In this document: piece by piece, positions 1 through 6,101 of the stretch
Layout: every line of letters begins with the position of its first letter
Position numbering within the stretch: position 1 is the stretch's first letter
NCBI GenBank assembly: GCA_964396505.1
Contig: CAYNFJ010000046.1
Coordinates: 1-16,567 of the forward strand
Length of the DNA stretch: 16,567 bases
Reading direction: 5' to 3'
Source: DQTL01 sp964396505
GTDB taxonomy: Bacteria > Bacteroidota > Bacteroidia > Flavobacteriales > Flavobacteriaceae
The notes under the pieces: model-generated
Told to the model about the DNA's origin: nothing
Seen by the model: the letters and a program-made list of their open reading frames with translations, nothing else
Databases searched by the model: none
Made by a program: the position numbers and the translations under genes

Positions 1-185
1 GTTCCTACATAATGAGGTTTTTTGGCAATTACAGCTAATTGTTGTAAAGCGCGGTCTGTAGAAAAAGTGCCAGGAGCTGCATCTAAATCTTTGGTGTATC
101 GCGGCATTTGGCTATAAAAAGCATAGAATACGGTAATTACCAGTAAAATAAAGGACAGGGGGCGTGTGTAATTTTTTTTAGCCAT
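1..185 (-). CDS. M28-type membrane metallopeptidase, N-terminal fragment
   Basis: Only the first 61 codons lie in the window; the gene continues past the left edge. The ATG at 183-185 is followed by a short basic start (MAKKNYTR) and a hydrophobic segment at about residues 10-25, which I read as a signal anchor. A polar stretch then leads into FSTDRALQQL and AKKPHYVG. From memory, this 'FST-RAL ... PH-VG' pattern is typical of the start of M28-family zinc aminopeptidases with several membrane helices in flavobacteria. The catalytic metal ligands would lie outside the window, so activity cannot be judged here. The gene starts 37 nt after the stop of the zinc-ribbon gene, with no TAnnTTTG promoter between them, so the two are probably co-transcribed. 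Family assignment is moderate; that this is a real coding start is fairly sure. Confidence 0.6.
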   Translation of the reverse strand, partial: MAKKNYTRPLSFILLVITVFYAFYSQMPRYTKDLDAAPGTFSTDRALQQLAVIAKKPHYVG

Positions 186-222
186 AATTGGATTGTTTTA
201 GTACGAGGCTTTTTTATCAATA

Positions 223-579
223 CTAATCAAGATTCTTTTTAATTAGTAAATAGTAATCATTTTCCAATTCCAAATAGCCTTGATCATATACGTAATAATA
301 TATTTTTCCGGCTTTGGTTGTATAAGTAGATGTAAAAAAGTTAAAATCAAAATTCCGATCGTAGAGTCGTAATCTGGTTACTTTGGTTTTACCTGTTTTA
401 TTGAGTTCGGTTAAGACTTTATAGTTTTTTCGAAGGCGATTATTGGTATTTCTAATCAAATTTTTGGTATCTACATCCAATTTGTTGTTGTAGGTATTTC
501 TACAATAATCACTACAAAACTTTTGATCACTTCTTCCGTGTAAAGTTGCGCCACATTCTAAGCATTTTCTAGCTGACAT
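223..579 (-). CDS. small zinc-ribbon protein of unknown function (118 aa)
   Basis: The N-terminus carries four cysteines spaced C6-x2-C9-x12-C22-x3-C26 (KCLECGA ... KFCSDYC), a treble-clef or zinc-ribbon arrangement that should bind one Zn2+. The remainder is basic and Asn/Tyr/Lys-rich: a likely helical part at about residues 35-65 (NNRLRKNYKVLTELNK), then a beta-rich end with repeated aromatics (KIYYYVYDQGYLELENDYYLL). There is no signal peptide or membrane helix, so it is probably cytoplasmic. I recognise the general type, a short flavobacterial protein with an N-terminal zinc finger like that of YacG/DUF2116 proteins, but no function. The start is supported by a TAnnTTTG promoter at 605-612, about 25 nt upstream, and because the cysteines begin at residue 6. 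The M28-type peptidase gene follows after 37 nt. Confidence 0.72.
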   Translation of the reverse strand: MSARKCLECGATLHGRSDQKFCSDYCRNTYNNKLDVDTKNLIRNTNNRLRKNYKVLTELNKTGKTKVTRLRLYDRNFDFNFFTSTYTTKAGKIYYYVYDQGYLELENDYYLLIKKNLD

Positions 580-604
580 AACTACTATTGTAATAGGTTA
601 TCCA

Positions 605-612
605 CAAATATA
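605..612 (-). promoter_or_regulatory. promoter -7 element of the zinc-ribbon gene
   Basis: Minus-strand TATATTTG is a perfect match to the Bacteroidota consensus TAnnTTTG. A weak TTTC lies 20 nt upstream (633-636) where the -33 TTTG would be expected. Transcription would start near 600, giving a leader of about 20 nt before the ATG at 579. Confidence 0.55.
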
Positions 613-649
613 CGGAATTAATTGATAAGAAAGAAATAATAAAACCTTT

Positions 650-743
650 ATAAAAGAAAATCGTCCGCAACCATAAATGATTAAACGGACGACTTCTTAT
701 TTACCCCCTTAGGATAAGCAAGAACTTATCCTTCTTCATAGAC
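650..743 (-). ncRNA. candidate small RNA with two hairpins and own promoter
   Basis: This stretch between aspS and the zinc-ribbon gene has all the parts of an independent small-RNA gene on the minus strand. A near-ideal promoter lies at 748-780. A perfect 8-bp hairpin (AGGATAAG / CTTATCCT, 6-nt loop) follows at 711-732. A second hairpin at 661-692 (7-bp GC-rich stem plus an inner 4-bp stem) runs into a T-rich tail. The transcript would be about 90 nt. The downstream zinc-ribbon gene has its own promoter after the terminator, so this is not simply that gene's leader. I do not recognise the RNA; it could belong to a known flavobacterial RNA family whose consensus I cannot recall. A 12-codon ORF lies inside it (701-739). 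The alternative is that the hairpins are only a complex 3' end for aspS, but the strong promoter argues against that. Confidence 0.5.
651..692 (-). terminator. Rho-independent terminator of the candidate small RNA
   Basis: On the minus strand, TCGTCCG pairs with CGGACGA (7 bp; 686-692 with 661-667). Inside, AATC/GGTT form a further 4 bp around a 6-nt loop, and the tail reads TTTTCTTTTA. The GC-rich stem plus T-run is a good intrinsic terminator. It could also stop read-through from aspS. Confidence 0.65.
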
Positions 744-747
744 AGGG

Positions 748-780
748 CAAATATAGAACATTTTTTTAATAACTTCCAAA
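748..780 (-). promoter_or_regulatory. strong Bacteroidota promoter (TTTG - 21 nt - TATATTTG)
   Basis: Minus strand: -33 element TTTG at 777-780, 21-nt spacer, and -7 element TATATTTG at 748-755, a full match to TAnnTTTG. This is the only place in the window where I find both elements matching. Predicted start is about 741-744, just upstream of the first hairpin. Confidence 0.6.
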
Positions 781-794
781 TATTTGAGTATGTT

Positions 795-813
795 TTTTAC
801 TAAAAAAGTAAAA
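795..813 (-). terminator. possible AT-rich terminator hairpin after aspS
   Basis: TTTTACT and AGTAAAA form a 7-bp stem around a 5-nt T loop, about 40 nt past the aspS stop codon. The stem is almost all A-T and its T-tract is part of the loop, so it is weak on its own. It may work together with the stronger hairpin at 661-692. Confidence 0.3.
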
Positions 814-853
814 TATTTTATAATGAGTTGATTATTAAATATTTATTAAAAAA

Positions 854-2605
854 TTATTTTAGAGTTGTTTTTAGGTGCAGTTCTTCCAATTGTGTTTTAT
901 CTATTACAGAGGGGGCATCGATCATCACATCTCGTCCGGAATTGTTCTTAGGAAATGCAATAAAATCCCGAATGGTTTCCTGTCCTCCTAAAATAGCAAC
1001 CAATCTATCCAATCCAAAAGCCAAACCACCATGTGGGGGTGCGCCGTATTCAAAAGCGTTCATCAAAAATCCAAATTGGGCTTGTGCTTCTTCTTTGGTA
1101 AAGCCTAATAAATCAAACATTTTAGATTGGGTTTCTCTATCGTGAATCCGGATAGAACCTCCTCCTATCTCATTGCCGTTTAATACCATATCATACGCAT
1201 TGGCTCTTACTTTACCGGGATCGGTATCCAATAAGTGCATATCCTCTGGCTTGGGTGATGTAAAAGGATGGTGCATCGCATGATAGCGGTTGGTTTCCTC
1301 ATCCCATTCCAATAACGGAAAATCAACCACCCACAACGGGGCAAATTCATCAGGCTTTCTCAGTCCCAATTCTTCGGCCAAATGCATTCGTAAAACACTG
1401 AGTTGTGTTCTTGTTTTATCAGCATCTCCCGCCATTATTAATAAGAGATCTCCTTTATTGGCTTGTAATCTTTTTGCCCATAAGGCTAAATCATCTGCTG
1501 AAAAGAATTTGTCAACTGAGGATTTGAACGTACCGTCTTCATTGTATTTTGCCCATATCAATCCTTGGGCACCCACTTGTGGGCGTTTGACAAAATCTAT
1601 CAGTTTATCAGTTTGTTTTCTGGAGTAACCGGCACAACCGGGCGCTGCAATTCCTACTACTAATTCCGCATTGTCAAAAACGCCGAAACCTTTGTTTTGC
1701 GCCAAATCATTTAACTCGCCAAATTTCATATCAAATCGAATATCCGGTTTGTCATTTCCATACGTTTTCATCGCTTCTTCATACGTCATTCTGGGGAATT
1801 TATCGACCTGAACACCATTGATTTCTAGGAGCAAATGCTTGGTTAAACCTTCAAATGTATTGAGAATATCTTCTTGTTCTACAAAAGCCATTTCACAGTC
1901 TATTTGTGTAAATTCCGGTTGGCGGTCTGCCCGTAAATCTTCATCACGAAAACATTTGACCAATTGAAAATATTTATCCATACCGGCAACCATCAATAAT
2001 TGTTTAAAGGTTTGTGGTGATTGTGGAAGGGCATAAAATTGTCCTTGGTTCATACGGGAAGGCACCACAAAATCACGTGCACCTTCTGGGGTGGATTTAA
2101 TTAAATAAGGAGTTTCCACATCAATAAAACCCTGATCAGAAAGGTATTTTCGCACCTCCATAGACACTTTATGGCGAAAAATCAAGTTTTCACGAACCGG
2201 ATTCCTGCGAATGTCCAAATAACGGTACTGCATGCGTAATTCATCCCCTCCATCGGTATGGTCTTCAATGGTAAAAGGTGGTGTTTTAGCTTTGTTCAAT
2301 ACTTTTAAATTGCTTACCAATACCTCTATTTCTCCGGTTGGTAAATTGGGGTTTTTGGATTCACGTTCAATGACTTTTCCGGTTATTTGAATAACATATT
2401 CACGACCCAGCTGACGTGCCTGTTCCATCAACTCTGCCGGAGTACGATCGGCATCTAAAACCAATTGCGTAATCCCGTAACGATCCCGTAAATCGATCCA
2501 AATCATAAAACCTTTGTCTCTGATTTTTTGTACCCATCCGGATAAAGTTATTTCTTGATTTTGATGGGATAAATTTAATTCCCCGTTGGTGTGACTTCTA
2601 TACAT
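854..2605 (-). CDS. aspS: aspartyl-tRNA synthetase
   Basis: Attaches aspartate to tRNA-Asp in the cytoplasm; class II aminoacyl-tRNA synthetase of the bacterial type. From the ATG at 2605 the protein is 583 aa, close to the roughly 590 aa usual for the family. Domains in order: N-terminal OB-fold anticodon-binding domain (about 1-110, with SGWVQKIRD), class II catalytic core with motif 1 near 159-168, motif 2 at 219-236 (FRDEDLRADRQPEFTQID), the bacterial GAD insertion at about 285-420, and motif 3 at 527-536 (GLAFGLDRLV). The reading frame is open 51 codons further upstream. I chose MYRSHTNGEL because that is where the family begins and because a promoter (2626-2633) lies just in front of it; the longer version would also overlap rsmI. 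It diverges from rsmI. Confidence 0.97.
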   Translation of the reverse strand: MYRSHTNGELNLSHQNQEITLSGWVQKIRDKGFMIWIDLRDRYGITQLVLDADRTPAELMEQARQLGREYVIQITGKVIERESKNPNLPTGEIEVLVSNLKVLNKAKTPPFTIEDHTDGGDELRMQYRYLDIRRNPVRENLIFRHKVSMEVRKYLSDQGFIDVETPYLIKSTPEGARDFVVPSRMNQGQFYALPQSPQTFKQLLMVAGMDKYFQLVKCFRDEDLRADRQPEFTQIDCEMAFVEQEDILNTFEGLTKHLLLEINGVQVDKFPRMTYEEAMKTYGNDKPDIRFDMKFGELNDLAQNKGFGVFDNAELVVGIAAPGCAGYSRKQTDKLIDFVKRPQVGAQGLIWAKYNEDGTFKSSVDKFFSADDLALWAKRLQANKGDLLLIMAGDADKTRTQLSVLRMHLAEELGLRKPDEFAPLWVVDFPLLEWDEETNRYHAMHHPFTSPKPEDMHLLDTDPGKVRANAYDMVLNGNEIGGGSIRIHDRETQSKMFDLLGFTKEEAQAQFGFLMNAFEYGAPPHGGLAFGLDRLVAILGGQETIRDFIAFPKNNSGRDVMIDAPSVIDKTQLEELHLKTTLK

Positions 2606-2625
2606 AATAGTAATAATTAAAGCGG

Positions 2626-2633
2626 CAAATTTA
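2626..2633 (-). promoter_or_regulatory. aspS promoter -7 element
   Basis: Minus-strand TAAATTTG fits TAnnTTTG and lies 21 nt upstream of the chosen aspS ATG, implying a leader of roughly 15 nt. No clear -33 TTTG is visible. Its position rules out the longer upstream start for aspS. Confidence 0.5.
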
Positions 2634-2721
2634 GGGAAAACAGCACTAGTATGCGTCCTGTTGGATAAAAAAATATGCTTTAGTCTAAAGGAAAGGATTA
2701 TAAGGTCTGAAATAATTAGCG

Positions 2722-2729
2722 TATTTTTG
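2722..2729 (+). promoter_or_regulatory. rsmI promoter -7 element
   Basis: Plus-strand TATTTTTG fits TAnnTTTG and lies 17 nt before the TTG start codon of rsmI, so the leader would be only about 10-12 nt. The -33 region is not recognisable. It lies back to back with the aspS promoter in a 141-nt divergent spacer. Confidence 0.45.
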
Positions 2730-2746
2730 TCCAAATACGTACTATT

Positions 2747-3424
2747 TTGAATACACAACTATATATTGTCCCGACCGCGATTGGAAATCTGAAGGATATG
2801 ACCTTTAGAGCCATTGAAACACTGGAACAGGTCGATTTGATATTGGCTGAAGATACGCGTACTTCCGGCAAATTATTAAAGCATTATGGGATTACTACAC
2901 CTATGCAGTCTTACCATATGCACAACGAACATAAAATAGTAGATACCATTGTAAAAAAATTACAATCCGGTGTGCAAATGGCGTTAATATCCGATGCCGG
3001 TACGCCGGCTATTTCCGATCCCGGGTTTTTGTTGGTAAGGGAATGTCTTAAAAATAATATTAGTGTGGAGACGCTACCGGGTGCTACGGCTTTTGTCCCG
3101 GCACTGGTCAATAGCGGTTTGCCCAATGATAAATTTGTTTTTGAAGGTTTTTTACCGGTAAAAAAAGGAAGACAAACCCGTTTACAAGTATTGTCGCAAG
3201 AAACACGCACCATGATTTTTTATGAATCACCCCATAAATTACTCAAGACCTTACAACACTTTGTTGAATATTTCGGAGAAGATCGTTTGGTAAGTGTTTC
3301 CAGAGAATTGACAAAACTGTACGAAGAAACGGTAAGAGGAACTTTAAAAGAAGTTATCTATTACTTTGAAAATAAAACTATTAAAGGAGAATTTGTGATT
3401 ATAGTTTCCGGAAATAAACGCTAG
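2747..3424 (+). CDS. rsmI: 16S rRNA (cytidine(1402)-2'-O)-methyltransferase RsmI
   Basis: Uses S-adenosylmethionine to methylate the ribose of C1402 in the decoding centre of 16S rRNA. The 225-aa protein is a tetrapyrrole-methylase-fold (SAM-MTase class III) enzyme with family signatures in order: LYIVPTAIGNLKDMT (5-19), LAEDTRTSGKLL (33-44), ALISDAGTPAISDPG (79-93), LPGATAFVPAL (about 109-119) and FYESPHKL (about 159-166). It is shorter than E. coli RsmI (286 aa) because the C-terminal domain is absent, which I recall as normal in Bacteroidota. The start codon is TTG at 2747: no ATG lies nearby, an in-frame TAG occurs at 2717-2719, and the position fits the family N-terminus. It is the only plus-strand gene here, divergent from aspS and convergent with the DUF4296-pyrC operon. 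Confidence 0.93.
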   Translation: MNTQLYIVPTAIGNLKDMTFRAIETLEQVDLILAEDTRTSGKLLKHYGITTPMQSYHMHNEHKIVDTIVKKLQSGVQMALISDAGTPAISDPGFLLVRECLKNNISVETLPGATAFVPALVNSGLPNDKFVFEGFLPVKKGRQTRLQVLSQETRTMIFYESPHKLLKTLQHFVEYFGEDRLVSVSRELTKLYEETVRGTLKEVIYYFENKTIKGEFVIIVSGNKR

Positions 3425-3433
3425 CGTTTATTT
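3412..3433. terminator. palindrome over the rsmI stop codon, likely shared terminator
   Basis: Nine bases AAATAAACG (3412-3420) are followed by CTAG (3421-3424) and the exact complement CGTTTATTT (3425-3433), giving a 9-bp stem with a 4-nt loop that contains the rsmI TAG stop. It lies between convergent genes, 29 nt past the stop of the lipoprotein gene, so it could end transcripts from both sides. No long T-run follows on either strand, so efficiency is uncertain. Confidence 0.4.
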
Positions 3434-3462
3434 AACTAAGATGATACTTTATTTCGTTCTAT

Positions 3463-3915
3463 TTATTTTTGTTCTTTATCCAAAAAAACAGGTTTTTTTT
3501 CAGTCAAAGGTTTAGCAATAGCTTTGGGCATAAACTTCTTATGAGAGCTAGCAATTCTCAAGCTATCTTTTTTCTTTTGGGCGATTAAGGTGGTGTCTAA
3601 CATTTTTTGTAAACGTTTTTCAACTTTTTCATAAATCCCTTCATACTCTTCCATTTTAGACATATAATAGAGGTTGCTATGTTGAAATTGCGTACTGTCC
3701 ACTCCATATTTTTTATAAACCAATGCCATATAGGGTTTATTTTTTTCTAATTTTTTGTTTTTTATTTCTGAAGCGGCATTGGCTAAATACATATCGGTCA
3801 GTAGATTGACCATTGTTTTTTTGGCAATCAAATCATCCGGTTTTTTATAGATAGTATTGCTGGTGCAAGCTCCGGATAATGCTATAATGATTATAAAAAA
3901 TAAAACTCTATACAT
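3463..3915 (-). CDS. DUF4296-type lipoprotein (150 aa)
   Basis: Begins with a lipoprotein signal peptide: MYR, a hydrophobic run (VLFFIIIIAL) and the lipobox LSGAC with the lipidated cysteine at C17. No acidic residues follow the Cys directly. The mature part contains IAKKTMVNLLTDMYLANAA and a YGVDSTQFQHSNLYY segment, which I recognise as DUF4296, a family largely confined to Bacteroidota with unknown role. The second half is helical, charged and Lys-rich (about 90-150), possibly coiled coil. Its ATG overlaps the end of pyrC by 8 nt (ATGTATAG), so translation is probably coupled. Likely anchored in the outer or inner membrane facing the periplasm; the link to pyrimidine synthesis looks like operon convenience rather than function. 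DUF assignment is from memory. Confidence 0.82.
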   Translation of the reverse strand: MYRVLFFIIIIALSGACTSNTIYKKPDDLIAKKTMVNLLTDMYLANAASEIKNKKLEKNKPYMALVYKKYGVDSTQFQHSNLYYMSKMEEYEGIYEKVEKRLQKMLDTTLIAQKKKDSLRIASSHKKFMPKAIAKPLTEKKPVFLDKEQK

Positions 3916-5254
3916 CTCTATTAAATTCTAAACTTTGTCCTCTTACCGTATCATTGAATTGACCGTTGTGATAGACGAGTTGTCCATTGACAAAGGTATG
4001 ACTTATTCTGGAAGTAAAGGTGCTTCCTTCCATAGGAGACCAACCGCATTTATACAAGATGTTATCCTTGGTAACTGTCCAAGGTTTGGATAAATCTACT
4101 AAAACCAAATCGGCATAATAACCCTCTCTAATAAACCCACGTTTGTCTATTTGAAATAATACGGCGGGATTATGGGCTGTTTTTTCTACTATTTTCTCTA
4201 ATGAAATCTTCCCTTTTTTGTAGAATTCTAAAAGTGCAGGAAGGGCGTGTTGTACCATAGGAGCTCCACTAGGTGATTTCGTATATACTTGTCGTTTTTC
4301 TTCCAAGGTGTGGGGTGCATGATCGGTGGCAATTACATCAATTCGATCATCTAATAAGGCTTCCCATAAAGCTTCTTGATGTTTTTTAGATTTGATGGCC
4401 GGGTTCCATTTGATCAAAGATCCCTTATCTGCATAATGGCTATCGTTAAACCATAAATGATGCACACATACCTCAGCAGTAATTTTCTTTTCGGCTAGGG
4501 GAATATTATTGTCGAATAATTCCATTTCTTGAGCTGTAGACAGATGAAAAACGTGCAGGCGTGCACCGGTTTTTTGCGCCAATGCAATGGCTTTGGAAGA
4601 GGAGATATAACAAGCTTTGGAATTGCGAATTTGAGGATGCAATGCCACCGGAATATCTTCTCCAAAGGCATCTAGATATTTAGCTAAATTGGTTTGTATG
4701 GTTTGTTCATCTTCGCAATGAACAGCGATTAATAAGTTGGTGGCTGAAAAAATTTTTTCCAAAACCTGTTCATCATCGACTAACATATTACCTGTTGAAC
4801 TACCTAAAAAAAGTTTGATTCCGGCTACTTTTTTGGGGTCTGTTTTCAAAAGTTCTTCTAAATTGTCCTGTGTTCCACCAATCATAAAGGAATAATTGGC
4901 ATAGGATGTTTTTCGGGCAATTTTAAATTTTTTTTCTAAAGCCTCTTGAGTGGTTGTTTGGGGCTGTGTGTTGGGCATTTCTATAAAGGATGTAATGCCG
5001 CCGGCTACCGCAGCTCGACTCTCTGTTTCGATGGTGCCTTTGTGTGTTAATCCGGGTTCTCTAAAATGGACTTGATCGTCAATCATTCCGGGAAATAAAT
5101 ATTTTCCTTCTGCATATAACACATTGACGTAAGGTGTTTTAGGACTTAAGTTTTTATTAATTTCTTTAATGAATTGATCTTCGATAAGCACATCTCCTTC
5201 AAAGAGATGCCCTTCATTGATGATTTTGGCATTTTTAATGAGCAATTTTGACAT
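3908..5254 (-). CDS. pyrC: dihydroorotase
   Basis: Third step of de novo pyrimidine synthesis: reversible cyclisation of N-carbamoyl-aspartate to dihydroorotate, cytoplasmic, zinc-dependent amidohydrolase. The 448-aa size and motifs fit the long class I dihydroorotases. Recognisable sites: DDQVHFREPG (59-68) with metal ligand H63 and substrate-binding R65, N95 in EMPNT, K147 in GIKLFLGS (candidate carboxylated bridging lysine), H179 in AVHCED, H237 in HVFHLST and catalytic D311 in ATDHAPHT. The first His of the usual H-x-H pair is replaced by Gln (Q61); I believe this is common in Bacteroidota, but it should be noted. The C-terminal part (about 375-445) is the amidohydrolase beta-sandwich. 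It begins 1 nt after the glycosyltransferase gene ends and overlaps the lipoprotein gene by 8 nt, so these three form an operon. Confidence 0.95.
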   Translation of the reverse strand: MSKLLIKNAKIINEGHLFEGDVLIEDQFIKEINKNLSPKTPYVNVLYAEGKYLFPGMIDDQVHFREPGLTHKGTIETESRAAVAGGITSFIEMPNTQPQTTTQEALEKKFKIARKTSYANYSFMIGGTQDNLEELLKTDPKKVAGIKLFLGSSTGNMLVDDEQVLEKIFSATNLLIAVHCEDEQTIQTNLAKYLDAFGEDIPVALHPQIRNSKACYISSSKAIALAQKTGARLHVFHLSTAQEMELFDNNIPLAEKKITAEVCVHHLWFNDSHYADKGSLIKWNPAIKSKKHQEALWEALLDDRIDVIATDHAPHTLEEKRQVYTKSPSGAPMVQHALPALLEFYKKGKISLEKIVEKTAHNPAVLFQIDKRGFIREGYYADLVLVDLSKPWTVTKDNILYKCGWSPMEGSTFTSRISHTFVNGQLVYHNGQFNDTVRGQSLEFNRDV

Positions 5255-5255
5255 G

Positions 5256-6008
5256 TTATTTTTCTTTTTTAGGCAATCCGTCCAGCGTCATTTTGAGAAC
5301 ACCAAAAATAGCTTCACTGATGATGGAGCTATTCATTTTTGAATTCCCTCGTATTCTGTCGGTAAAGATAATAGAAACTTCACGAATAGAAAAACCATGT
5401 TTCCAAGCTTTGTACTTCATTTCTATTTGAAATGCATATCCAATAAATTTAATTTGATCTAAATCAATGGTTTCTAATACTTTTCGTTTATAACAAACGA
5501 ATCCTGCCGTAGTATCTTTTACCGGAATTCTAGTGATTAAGCGTACATATTTTGAGGCAAAATAAGACAATAAAATTCTTTTGATATCCCAATGCACGAC
5601 ATTAATCCCTTCTATATACCGTGAACCCACCGCCAGGTCGGCATTTTCTACAGCACAAGCATTGTATAGACGTGGCAAATCATTGGGGTTGTGTGAAAAA
5701 TCGGCATCCATTTCAATGATGTAGTCATAACCGGCTTGTAATGCCCATTTAAACCCGTGTATATAGGCAACTCCCAATCCTTGTTTTTCTGTGCGATTCT
5801 CGAGAAATAACCGGTTGGGAAATTCTTTTTGTAATTCTTGGACAATTGCAGCGGTTCCATCGGGTGAACTGTCATCTACCACTACGATAGAAAAGTCCTT
5901 TTTTAAGGAAAAGACAGCTCGAATGATCAGTTCAATATTTTCCTTTTCATTATAGGTTGGAATGATGACCACAGCGTCGGTCAAAGGTTTGTTAGTGTTG
6001 GAATTCAT
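5256..6008 (-). CDS. polyprenol-phosphate mannosyltransferase-like GT2
   Basis: A family 2 glycosyltransferase resembling dolichol/polyprenol-phosphate mannose synthase (Dpm1), which moves a sugar from a GDP-sugar to a lipid-phosphate carrier on the cytoplasmic face of the membrane. In the 250-aa product the nucleotide-binding start is VVIIPTYNEKENI (13-25), followed by VVDDSSPDGT (43-52), the metal-binding DAD (101-103, in EMDADFSHNP), VGSRY (127-131), DTTAGF (165-170) and a DRIRGNSKM segment (217-225). There are no C-terminal membrane helices, as in the short Dpm1 type. I chose ATG 6008 over the in-frame ATG at 6041, because a promoter octamer at 6039-6046 covers the latter and the extra 11 residues are not family-like. 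The actual sugar and acceptor are not readable from the sequence. Confidence 0.88.
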   Translation of the reverse strand: MNSNTNKPLTDAVVIIPTYNEKENIELIIRAVFSLKKDFSIVVVDDSSPDGTAAIVQELQKEFPNRLFLENRTEKQGLGVAYIHGFKWALQAGYDYIIEMDADFSHNPNDLPRLYNACAVENADLAVGSRYIEGINVVHWDIKRILLSYFASKYVRLITRIPVKDTTAGFVCYKRKVLETIDLDQIKFIGYAFQIEMKYKAWKHGFSIREVSIIFTDRIRGNSKMNSSIISEAIFGVLKMTLDGLPKKEK

Positions 6009-6038
6009 AAAGATTTTTAAATGTTTCTTTTCCGAGTA

Positions 6039-6046
6039 CAAACCTA
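6039..6046 (-). promoter_or_regulatory. promoter -7 element of the glycosyltransferase-pyrC operon
   Basis: Minus-strand TAGGTTTG fits TAnnTTTG, 30 nt upstream of ATG 6008. The -33 position has only a weak TTTTAC. It suggests that this three-gene operon can be transcribed separately from the ligase gene upstream, although no terminator is visible between them. Confidence 0.45.
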
Positions 6047-6101
6047 CTTAAAAACCGCTTGGCATTTTGTAAAATTTTCATAAAAAAAAAACGAAAATAT
6101 A

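Noticed and set aside
828..1145. Plus-strand open frame of 105 codons opposite the end of aspS
   Set aside because: It lies almost entirely antisense to the catalytic end of AspRS, which carries motif 3; no promoter or family resemblance, a typical shadow frame.
1290..1628. Plus-strand open frame of 112 codons inside aspS
   Set aside because: Antisense to a conserved region of aspS; Ser/Asn-rich low-information translation.
2606..2758. N-terminal extension of aspS by 51 codons
   Set aside because: It overlaps the start of rsmI, contains the aspS promoter octamer, and the family begins at MYRSHTNGEL.
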